Shown here one piece after another: positions 28,802-35,956 of a stretch of 64,000 nt of DNA (position 1 is the stretch's first letter; each line of letters starts with the position of its first letter). A program made the position numbers and the translations under genes. This DNA comes from an uncultured Desulfovibrio sp. GTDB lineage: Bacteria > Desulfobacterota > Desulfovibrionia > Desulfovibrionales > Desulfovibrionaceae. The notes beneath the pieces are model-generated. The model saw nothing but the letters and a program-made list of their open reading frames with translations. It searched no databases and had not been told where the DNA came from. The stretch covers positions 1 through 64,000 of the forward strand of contig URBN01000005.1 of NCBI GenBank assembly GCA_900546145.1, written 5' to 3'.

Positions 28802-28830
28802 TTGACAAGAAGCGTGGCCCAATATATGAG
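28802..28830 (+). promoter_or_regulatory. Promoter of guaB
   Basis: TTGACA (28802-28807), 17-base spacer, TATGAG (28825-28830). The leader is only about 45 bases, and no guanine riboswitch or PurR-like palindrome was seen. Confidence 0.6.
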
Positions 28831-28881
28831 AACTAATTCAATTTTTTTTACCAAGGTCCACCTAAGAAGTGAGAGGCGCAC

Positions 28882-30339
28882 ATGTTTACGAATAGAGGCA
28901 AGGCTCTGACCTTTGACGACATTCTGCTTGTTCCCAGCTACTCGGAAGTTACCCCTGACATGGTTGATGTCTCCACATGGCTGACTCCGGAGATACAGCT
29001 GCGCATTCCGCTGCTCTCTGCGGCTATGGATACGGTGACCGAGTCCGCCATGGCCATTTCCATGGCCCGCATGGGTGGTATCGGTGTTATCCATAAGAAT
29101 ATGTCCATCGCCCAGCAGAGACTCGAGGTCGAGCGTGTCAAGAAAAGCGAAAGCGGCATGATTCTTGACCCCGTGACCATTGGCTCCGAAAGCACGGTCA
29201 GTGAAGCCCTTGCCCTGATGCATGATTTCCGGGTTTCCGGTCTTCCTGTTGTGGACAACGGTGCCCTGAAGGGCATTATCACCAACCGGGATGTCCGCTT
29301 TGTTGAGGATGGAGATGCCGTCCGCGTGCGCGACGTCATGACCAGCAAGAATCTCATCACGGTGCCCATGGGCATTTCTCTTGAGGAAGCCAAGCGTCAT
29401 CTGCACGAGCACCGTATCGAAAAGCTGCTGGTTGTCGACGAGGACAAACATCTGCGCGGCCTTATCACCATGAAGGACATCGACAAAGTGCAGAAATATC
29501 CCAATGCCTGCAAGGACGATCGCGGCCGTCTGCGCGTTGCCGCCGCCATCGGTGTGACCAGCGACACCATCGATCGTGCCGAGCAGCTTCTGCAGGGCGG
29601 AGCTGATGTCCTCGTCCTCGACTCCGCGCACGGGCATTCTGCAAACGTGCTGCGCACCATCCAGAAAGTGAAAGCTGCCTTCCCCAAGTGCCAGCTCATT
29701 GCCGGCAACGTAGCTACCTATGAAGGAGCCAAAGCCGTTCTCGAGGCTGGTGCCGACTGCGTCAAGATCGGTATCGGCCCCGGTTCCATCTGCACGACCC
29801 GCATCGTCGCCGGCGTCGGCGTACCTCAGGTGACGGCTGTCATCGAAGGAAGCCGGGCCGCCCGTGAGATGGATCGCTGCTGCATTGCTGACGGCGGCAT
29901 CAAGTTCTCTGGTGATATCGTCAAGGCGCTGACTGTTGGTGCTCACAGCGTCATGATTGGTTCCCTGTTTGCCGGCACCGAAGAGTGCCCCGGCGAGACC
30001 GTGCTCTACCAGGGCCGTACGTACAAGGTGTACCGCGGTATGGGCTCCATCGACGCCATGAAGCACGGCAGCTCCGACAGGTATTTCCAGCAGCGCAGCA
30101 AGAAGTTTGTGCCTGAGGGCATTGTTGGCCGCGTTCCCTACCGTGGTTCCGTCAAGGATGTCATCTACCAGCTCATGGGCGGCGTCAAATCCGGCATGGG
30201 TTATGTTGGTGCCAAGGATATCGAGACTCTGTACAAGAATACGTCATTCTGCGAAATCTCTCCTGCCGGTCTGCGTGAAAGCCACGTCCATGACGTTGTC
30301 ATCACGAAGGAAGCACCGAACTACCGGATTGACAACTAG
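28882..30339 (+). CDS. guaB: Inosine-5'-monophosphate dehydrogenase
   Basis: 485 residues. Oxidises IMP to XMP, the first committed step to [16 protein letters not shown] opens the barrel. Two CBS domains lie at about residues 95-205, and [20 protein letters not shown] holds the catalytic Cys. [16 protein letters not shown] and the flap follow. It is in a two-gene operon with guaA. Confidence 0.97.
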   Translation: MFTNRGKALTFDDILLVPSYSEVTPDMVDVSTWLTPEIQLRIPLLSAAMDTVTESAMAISMARMGGIGVIHKNMSIAQQRLEVERVKKSESGMILDPVTIGSESTVSEALALMHDFRVSGLPVVDNGALKGIITNRDVRFVEDGDAVRVRDVMTSKNLITVPMGISLEEAKRHLHEHRIEKLLVVDEDKHLRGLITMKDIDKVQKYPNACKDDRGRLRVAAAIGVTSDTIDRAEQLLQGGADVLVLDSAHGHSANVLRTIQKVKAAFPKCQLIAGNVATYEGAKAVLEAGADCVKIGIGPGSICTTRIVAGVGVPQVTAVIEGSRAAREMDRCCIADGGIKFSGDIVKALTVGAHSVMIGSLFAGTEECPGETVLYQGRTYKVYRGMGSIDAMKHGSSDRYFQQRSKKFVPEGIVGRVPYRGSVKDVIYQLMGGVKSGMGYVGAKDIETLYKNTSFCEISPAGLRESHVHDVVITKEAPNYRIDN

Positions 30340-30349
30340 ACTGTATCCT

Positions 30350-30373
30350 GCGCCGCGGAGCTATCCGCGGCGC
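30350..30373 (+). other. Intercistronic hairpin guaB-guaA
   Basis: GCGCCGCGG-agctat-CCGCGGCGC, a perfect 9-bp stem with no T run, placed between guaB and the guaA ribosome site CTGGAGGAG. It may adjust relative expression or mRNA stability. Confidence 0.5.
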
Positions 30374-30398
30374 TCCTTTCCTGGAGGAGTGAAGCCAT

Positions 30399-31934
30399 AT
30401 GCCCAATAAAGTTATCATCATAGACTACGGCTCGCAGGTGACGCAGCTGATAGCGCGCCGTGTACGTGAAGCCGGAATTTACTCGGAAATCCATCCCTGC
30501 ACCGTGAAGGCTTCGGAAGTGGCAGTCATGAAGCCGCAGGCCGTCATTCTTTCTGGCGGGCCTGCCAGCGTTGGCAGCAAGGACGCTCCTGTTCTGGACA
30601 GAGGATTTTTTGAACTTGGCGTGCCGGTTCTCGGTATCTGCTACGGCATGCAGCTTATCGCTGATGGTCTTGGCGGCCGTCTTTCCCGCTCCGAGACCCG
30701 CGAATACGGCCCGGCCGAGCTCACTCTGACTGCCGCTTCTCCTCTGTGGGAGGGACTGCCGGAGACCACGAAAGTGTGGATGAGCCATGGCGACAAGGTC
30801 ATGACTCCTCCCCCCGGCTTCAGCGTTATCGGCCGTACGCCGACGCTCGATGTTGCAGCCATGGCCTGCGATGAGAAGAAAATTTACGCCGTGCAGTTCC
30901 ACCCGGAAGTGCACCATACCGTCCTCGGCACGACCATTATCAATAACTTTCTGTTCCGCATCTGCGGGCTTGTGCCTGACTGGACCATGACGTCCTTTGT
31001 CGATCGCGTGGTGAAGGAAATGGCCGCCAAGGTTGGCGACCGTCAGGTCATCTGCGCTCTTTCCGGCGGCATCGATTCCACTGTCGTGGCTGTGCTCCTG
31101 CACAGGGCCATAGGCAAGAACCTGCACTGCATCTTCGTGGACAACGGCCTGCTGCGTAAGAACGAAGTCGAGGAGGTCCGCCATCTTCTCGGTGACAACC
31201 TGGATCTCAATCTTACTGTCGTGGACGCTTCCGAACGTTTCCTTTCCCGCCTGAAGGGTGTGGATGATCCGGAGAAGAAGCGTAAGATCATCGGCCATAC
31301 CTTCATTGAGATTTTCGATGAGGAATCCAAAAAGATTCCTCATGTGGATTTCCTGGCCCAGGGCACGCTGTACCCCGACGTCATCGAGTCCACGTCGGCC
31401 AAGGGGCCGAGTGCCGTCATCAAGAGCCACCACAATGTGGGCGGCCTGCCGGATCATATGAAGCTTTCCCTTATCGAACCCCTGCGCGAGCTCTTTAAGG
31501 ATGAAGTCCGCCAGGTGGCCAAGGAACTGGGACTGCCTGATACGATTGTCTGGCGTCAGCCTTTCCCCGGTCCCGGTCTGGCTATCCGTGTTCTCGGCGA
31601 AGTGACCCGCGAGCGTCTGGATATTCTCCGCGCCGCAGACAGCATCGTGCAGGAAGAACTGCGTAATTCCGGCTGGTACCGCAATGTCTGGCAGGGCTTC
31701 GCCGTGCTTCTTCCCCTGCGTACCGTTGGTGTCATGGGTGACGGGCGTACCTATGAGCATGTCATCGCCCTGCGCATTGTGGACAGCGTCGATGCCATGA
31801 CTGCAGACTGGAGCAGACTGCCCACTGACCTGGTTGCCAAGATATCCGGACGGATTATCAACGAGGTCAACGGCGTGAACCGCGTGGTGTACGACGTTTC
31901 CTCCAAGCCGCCGAGCACTATTGAGTGGGAATAA
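30399..31934 (+). CDS. guaA: GMP synthase (glutamine-hydrolysing)
   Basis: 511 residues. The N-terminal class I amidotransferase has [10 protein letters not shown] (catalytic Cys) and FHPEVHH (His, Glu). The ATP pyrophosphatase domain has the PP-loop SGGIDSTVV. The C-terminal dimerisation domain ends PPSTIEWE. It converts XMP to GMP. It starts 59 bases after guaB. Confidence 0.97.
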   Translation: MPNKVIIIDYGSQVTQLIARRVREAGIYSEIHPCTVKASEVAVMKPQAVILSGGPASVGSKDAPVLDRGFFELGVPVLGICYGMQLIADGLGGRLSRSETREYGPAELTLTAASPLWEGLPETTKVWMSHGDKVMTPPPGFSVIGRTPTLDVAAMACDEKKIYAVQFHPEVHHTVLGTTIINNFLFRICGLVPDWTMTSFVDRVVKEMAAKVGDRQVICALSGGIDSTVVAVLLHRAIGKNLHCIFVDNGLLRKNEVEEVRHLLGDNLDLNLTVVDASERFLSRLKGVDDPEKKRKIIGHTFIEIFDEESKKIPHVDFLAQGTLYPDVIESTSAKGPSAVIKSHHNVGGLPDHMKLSLIEPLRELFKDEVRQVAKELGLPDTIVWRQPFPGPGLAIRVLGEVTRERLDILRAADSIVQEELRNSGWYRNVWQGFAVLLPLRTVGVMGDGRTYEHVIALRIVDSVDAMTADWSRLPTDLVAKISGRIINEVNGVNRVVYDVSSKPPSTIEWE

Positions 31935-31940
31935 ATCACG

Positions 31941-31986
31941 AATCCCTGTAAGCCTTGGAATAGCAAAGCTTACAGGGATTTTTTTA
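31941..31986 (+). terminator. Terminator after guaA
   Basis: AATCCCTGTAAGC (31941-31953) pairs with GCTTACAGGGATT (31968-31980), followed by a T run. Confidence 0.9.
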
Positions 31987-32018
31987 TGCCAGCCTGGATC
32001 AGGGAAAGAAAATGGAAT

Positions 32019-32053
32019 AACTGAATAGAACAACTCAGTTGTGCTATTCAGTT
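32019..32053 (+). repeat. 35-bp near-perfect palindrome
   Basis: AACTGAATAG-a-ACAACT-c-AGTTGT-g-CTATTCAGTT. All positions pair except one A/G mismatch and the central base. A short T-rich stretch follows. It lies in the 695-base gene-free gap between guaA and the azoreductase gene. It could be a second terminator, a protein site or a remnant of a mobile element. Confidence 0.6.
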
Positions 32054-32299
32054 GTTCTTTCTGTTGTGTAATCTCGGGTTTGTGGACGTCCGATGGGCTG
32101 AGAGAGCCCTGATTTGGCTGTACCTGTCCAGCAATCGGAATTTCCTGTGCATGGAGAACGGTTCCGGGTTGTGCTCTGTTTTTGGTTATGAGTTTCCCCC
32201 GTACCCCTCTGCCAAGAGGGGGCGGTTTTGTTCGTTTAAGGGGTAATTATACTCTCTTCATCCACCGGGAAGGTCTGCGGGTGCTTGAATCAGCCTGAA

Positions 32300-32418
32300 A
32301 AAGGCTCTACTGGGCAGGGCATTGTCCAGCTGTAAGAGTTCCTGTAAGACTGCCGCGAGGCAGCAGAGAACGTTAGTCACTCAGGAATCCCACGGCTTTA
32401 GCCGTGGGAGGATGTCAA
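32300..32418 (+). mobile_element. IS200/IS605-type right-end relic, no transposase
   Basis: The hairpin CCCACGGCT-tt-AGCCGTGGG (32389-32408) followed by AGGATGTCAA is the typical right end of IS200/IS605-family elements. The 90 bases before it (GCAGGGCATTGTCCAGCTG..., ...GCCGCGAGGCAGCAGAG...) resemble the structured tnpB 3' / omega-RNA region of such elements. No tnpA or tnpB frame is present on either strand. The left boundary given is a guess. A further hairpin CCCCTCT-gcca-AGAGGGG lies at 32204-32221. Confidence 0.6.
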
Positions 32419-32641
32419 AAATCCGGGAGTGCAAATCAGGGATGGGTGGGAGGACGAAGGTCCGGAACAGTTCGCCTTTTTTATCGAAAAGTTTTTTTAA
32501 AACTTTATTATTTTGATAATAAATACTATTAGTGTTATTAACAAAAATTCCCGGAGGGGCTGTCCCGATCTCCTCTCTGTGATTGTGCAGGAATATTCCC
32601 GCTTGCAGTTTCTGTAATGATGTTTTCATAAGGGATTTTTC

Positions 32642-32655
32642 TGGTATTATATATT
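32642..32655 (+). promoter_or_regulatory. Extended -10 promoter of the azoreductase-like gene
   Basis: TGG-TATTAT (TATTAT at 32645-32650) is an extended -10 in an AT-rich gap. No good -35 is seen. Upstream, 32488-32506 holds the AT-rich inverted repeat AAAGTTTT-ttt-AAAACTTT. Confidence 0.4.
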
Positions 32656-32681
32656 TGCACCTCTAAAAAGGAAAAACAGAT

Positions 32682-33326
32682 ATGGACACTCTGATTATTA
32701 ATGCCCAGCCAGATTATAAAAACGATGCCCACTATTCTCTTCAGCTGATGAATCATTTCATCGGACTTTTTAAAGAAAAGTATCCCAATGATAAGCTGGA
32801 GATCCGTAACCTCGCGGGGGAATGGATCCCCAGAGCGACCATGGATGAACTTCTCACTGTCAGAGGAAAACAGATTGCGAAGAAGCCGCTCACGGAGCAG
32901 GAAGAGAAGGTGGCGGAGAGAAGCGATGAGCTTTTGAATGACTTCATGTCTTTCCACAGGATCGTCATCGTCATGCCGATCCATAATTTCAATATTCCTT
33001 CGATTCTGAAGGATTATATGGACAATATCCTTGTCGCCCGGAAAACCTTCAAATACACGCCTGATGGCCTTGCCGGTCTGATGACAGATGATCGCCGTGT
33101 CCTGCTCCTCCAGGCAAGCGGATCTATTTATACCAACAATGATCGCTATTCATCTTTTGAGTTCCCCCGCATGTATCTGGATACGGTTTTTACCCAGGTC
33201 ATGGGCTTTGACTCATTCCAGATTGTCAGGGCGCAGGGGACGTCCAAGAGTGCCTGGAAAGCTGAGAGGGATATGCCGCTCGCCTTCGGGAAGCTTGATG
33301 AGGAGTTCGCCCGGTTCTATGCCTAA
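32682..33326 (+). CDS. FMN-dependent NADH-azoreductase / quinone reductase (AzoR-like)
   Basis: 214 residues in a flavodoxin-like fold. MDTLIINAQPDYKNDAHYSLQL is the phosphate-binding start of the AzoR family. The segment MPIHNFNIPSILKDYMDNI matches the MPMYNF...LKxWID block that binds FMN, and LLLQASGSIY follows. These enzymes reduce quinones and azo compounds with two electrons. A ribosome site AAAAGGAA precedes the start. The gene appears less GC-rich than its neighbours and lies beside an insertion-element relic, which suggests acquisition. Confidence 0.85.
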   Translation: MDTLIINAQPDYKNDAHYSLQLMNHFIGLFKEKYPNDKLEIRNLAGEWIPRATMDELLTVRGKQIAKKPLTEQEEKVAERSDELLNDFMSFHRIVIVMPIHNFNIPSILKDYMDNILVARKTFKYTPDGLAGLMTDDRRVLLLQASGSIYTNNDRYSSFEFPRMYLDTVFTQVMGFDSFQIVRAQGTSKSAWKAERDMPLAFGKLDEEFARFYA

Positions 33327-33360
33327 GGCCTGATAACGGATCCCCGTTTCCATTTCTTAA

Positions 33361-33404
33361 AAATCCGCCCCACACCGGCACTGGCCGGTGTGGGGCGGAT
33401 TTTT
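33361..33404 (+). terminator. Very strong terminator
   Basis: A 19-bp perfect stem, AAATCCGCCCCACACCGGC with its complement, 4-base loop, ending in T. It separates the azoreductase gene from the convergent ATPase gene and, with A and T runs on both sides, can serve both. Confidence 0.9.
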
Positions 33405-33499
33405 CTGCTTTGTTCAGATATGTTTTTCAGTTCGTGTGGTTCAAGACTGCCTCTGTGGGCAGCTCACGGACTTTGGGGCTGTGGAGAGCGTGTAAGCCT

Positions 33500-35458
33500 C
33501 TACAACTCCTCGGGCTCAGCATTTCTGTCTCCATTGAAGCAGGAGATCCCCGGTTCTGCGGGCGGAAGTACGTTGGAGGCCGTTTTCTTCCGCCAGGTCA
33601 GAAGGAGAGAAGAGTTCAGGATGACAAAGACTGAACCGGCATTGTGCACCAGAGCTCCCCATACCGGATTCAGTATTCCGGCCACAGCCAGGGCGACAGC
33701 AGCGAAATTCAGGCAGAGAGAAAACGTCAGATTCGTCCTTATGACCCTCATCATGTGTTTTGAGAGAGCGAAGAGATGGGGAAGCTCTTTCACTTCATCG
33801 TTCACGAGGACGATATCTGCCGCGTCAATGGCGATATCCGATCCGATGCCCCCCATGGCGATGCCGACGTCCGCTGCCCGGAGGGACGGTGCGTCATTGA
33901 TGCCGTCCCCGATCATGCAGACCCGGCCGCCCCGTTTCTGATATTTTCGGATGCAGCTGATTTTGTCTTCCGGCATACAGGATGCGCGGAAATCATTTAT
34001 GCCCGCCTGAGAAGCGATGGCAGAGGCAGTCCGGGCATTGTCGCCGGTGAGGAGTGTCGGCAGCACGTTCAGCCTGTCGAGTTCGTGTATCATCCTTCGG
34101 CTTTCTTCCCGCAGCGTGTCTGTGAGGACGATCATACCGGAGTACTGTCCGTCTACAGCCGTGAGAATGGCCGTGCCGCCTTTCCTGAGAAAATTTTCCG
34201 CCTGCAAATCCGCTTCTTCAGGTATTTTTATGTTGTTTCCGGCGAGCAGTCTCCGGTTCCCTGCGAGCACAGTATGGCCTTCAACAAGTCCGCAGACCCC
34301 CTGGCCTGGGAGCATGCTGAAATCCTCAGCCGCTGCCGGTGTGATGCTCCTTTTCTTTGCTCCCAGGACAATCGCCTCCCCCAGGGGATGCTCAGACTTT
34401 GTTTCCACAGATGCGGTGATGCAGAGAAGGTTTTCCGGAGAAAGAGAGCCGGCCGGAACGACGGCTGTCACCTCGGGAGTCCCGTGCGTGAGCGTGCCGG
34501 TTTTATCGAACATGATGTTCGTGACAGTGGATAATTTCTCAAGAGCGTCGCCTTCCCGCACGAGAAAACCATGCCTTGTGGCGTTGCCGATGCCGGCCAT
34601 GATGGCTGTGGGCGTGGCTAGAACGAGGGCACAGGGACAGAAGACGACCAGTACCGTCACGGAACGAATAATGTCATGGGTGAAGATATAGGAAAGGACA
34701 GCGATGGACGCGGCTCCAGCGACTATCCAGACAGCCCAGCGATCCGCCAGCCTGACGATTTTAGCCTTCCCGGCGTCAGCTGACTGGACGAGGCGGATCA
34801 TTCTCTGGATGGAACTGTCCTCACCGACTTTCGTGGCTTCCATCTCGAACGCTCCGAACTGGTTGACGGTTCCGGAAAAAACGTCGTCTCCCACGGTCTT
34901 GTCAACAGGAAGGGATTCTCCGGTCATGACGGCCTGGTTAATTGCCGTCTGTCCCTTCGTGATTCTGCCATCGACGGCTATGGCTTCCCCCGGTTTGACA
35001 AGCAGCCGATCCCCGATTCTGACGTCTTCGGCGGGAATGATTTTTTCCGTGCCGTCGTCAAGAAGATGTCTGGCTGTGCGCGGGGTAAGGTGGACGAGTT
35101 TTTCGATGCCGGCACGGGCGCGTGCTACAGTGAGATCCTCGAGCAGGCCGCCAAGCTGCATAATGAAGGCGACCTCGCCGGCGGCGAAGATTTCCCCGAT
35201 GTAGACTGCAGCCCAGAGAGCGAGGGCGACAAGAACGTCGGCCGTGATATCGAAATCGCGGAACAGGCCGATCAGAGCTTCGATCGTGATCGGTATGCCA
35301 CAGAGCACGATGGCAATCCAGGCCATGTCAAAAGGAACGGGACTGTAACCGCCCAGACTCATCAGAACCGAGATGCCGGCAATGGCAAGGAGAACAATGT
35401 CCTTTCTGATGCCGCCGGCTTCGAGAATTTTTTCGGCCAAATCGAAAATCGCTTTCAT
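33500..35458 (-). CDS. Heavy-metal-translocating P1B-type ATPase
   Basis: 652 residues. It has TGES in the actuator domain, CPC in membrane helix 6 (VFCPCALVLATPTA), phosphorylation DKTGTLTHG, the metal-ATPase His in SEHPLGEA, and hinge GDGINDAPSL. There is no N-terminal metal-binding domain. The last helices read LNPVWGALVHNAGSV and NSSLLL. They lack the Asp of ZntA-type Zn/Cd pumps and the YN/MxxSS set of CopA-type Cu pumps, so the metal is not assigned. The C-terminal 25 residues are hydrophilic. Two CsoR-type operators lie in its promoter. Confidence 0.88.
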   Translation of the reverse strand: MKAIFDLAEKILEAGGIRKDIVLLAIAGISVLMSLGGYSPVPFDMAWIAIVLCGIPITIEALIGLFRDFDITADVLVALALWAAVYIGEIFAAGEVAFIMQLGGLLEDLTVARARAGIEKLVHLTPRTARHLLDDGTEKIIPAEDVRIGDRLLVKPGEAIAVDGRITKGQTAINQAVMTGESLPVDKTVGDDVFSGTVNQFGAFEMEATKVGEDSSIQRMIRLVQSADAGKAKIVRLADRWAVWIVAGAASIAVLSYIFTHDIIRSVTVLVVFCPCALVLATPTAIMAGIGNATRHGFLVREGDALEKLSTVTNIMFDKTGTLTHGTPEVTAVVPAGSLSPENLLCITASVETKSEHPLGEAIVLGAKKRSITPAAAEDFSMLPGQGVCGLVEGHTVLAGNRRLLAGNNIKIPEEADLQAENFLRKGGTAILTAVDGQYSGMIVLTDTLREESRRMIHELDRLNVLPTLLTGDNARTASAIASQAGINDFRASCMPEDKISCIRKYQKRGGRVCMIGDGINDAPSLRAADVGIAMGGIGSDIAIDAADIVLVNDEVKELPHLFALSKHMMRVIRTNLTFSLCLNFAAVALAVAGILNPVWGALVHNAGSVFVILNSSLLLTWRKKTASNVLPPAEPGISCFNGDRNAEPEEL

Positions 35459-35510
35459 GGTTGCCCCGCTGTCAGAAAAATATCTGTGTGGTATATGTAG
35501 TCCGACACAT

Positions 35511-35569
35511 ATACCCGTATGGGTATACGTGCCTTAATGCACATACCCGTATGGGTATATTTCTGTCAA
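35511..35569 (-). promoter_or_regulatory. ATPase promoter with two tandem CsoR-type operators
   Basis: On the minus strand, TTGACA (35569-35564) is the -35. The inverted repeat ATACCC-N4-GGGTAT occurs at 35543-35558 and again at 35511-35526, centres 32 bp apart (three helical turns). The first copy fills the space between the -35 and the -10 candidate (TATGTG), so a bound repressor would block polymerase. G/C tracts flanked by AT with a short spacer resemble known CsoR/RcnR-family operators. A half-site TATACCCC lies near 35578. Confidence 0.75.
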
Positions 35570-35641
35570 TGAAAAAATATACCCCTGAAGCACCGCTGCG
35601 CCGGAAACACTGGGGACGTCCTGCGGGAGAATCAGATTTTT

Positions 35642-35914
35642 TTACTGCATATTGGCGAAGCGTTCGATGGCCTTCGTGAAGTTTCTGATCTCGGCCTCGT
35701 CGCCTTTCTCAAAAGCCTCGCGGACGCAGTGGTTAATATGCCCTTCAAGCACAATCTGGCCGCACTTGTTGAGCGCGGATTTAGCGGCGTTGATCTGGGA
35801 GAGGACATCTTCGCAGGGGATATCTTCGTCCACCATTTTGTCGATGGCGTTGACCTGTCCGATAATTTTTCTGAGTCTTCTGTGCAGATTGGCCGCATCC
35901 ATGCATTGTTTCAT
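35642..35914 (-). CDS. CsoR/RcnR-family metal-sensing repressor
   Basis: 90-residue all-helical DUF156 protein. Cys34, His59 and Cys63 have exactly the spacing of the Cu(I) ligands Cys36-His61-Cys65 in Mycobacterium CsoR. That favours copper sensing over the His-rich set of RcnR or the Cys-His set of FrmR. It lies between the UvrA2-type gene (42 bases upstream, same strand) and the ATPase promoter with its two operators. Its own promoter shows no operator, so it may be read from the upstream gene. Copper specificity is inferred from residues. Confidence 0.88.
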   Translation of the reverse strand: MKQCMDAANLHRRLRKIIGQVNAIDKMVDEDIPCEDVLSQINAAKSALNKCGQIVLEGHINHCVREAFEKGDEAEIRNFTKAIERFANMQ

Positions 35915-35956
35915 CGTATGATCCTGTACTGGTTTTCCGGAGATATGGCAGGGGAT

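Noticed and set aside
32381..32629. 82-codon minus-strand frame in the guaA-azoreductase gap
   Set aside because: It crosses the IS200/IS605 hairpin and has no protein-like pattern or ribosome site.
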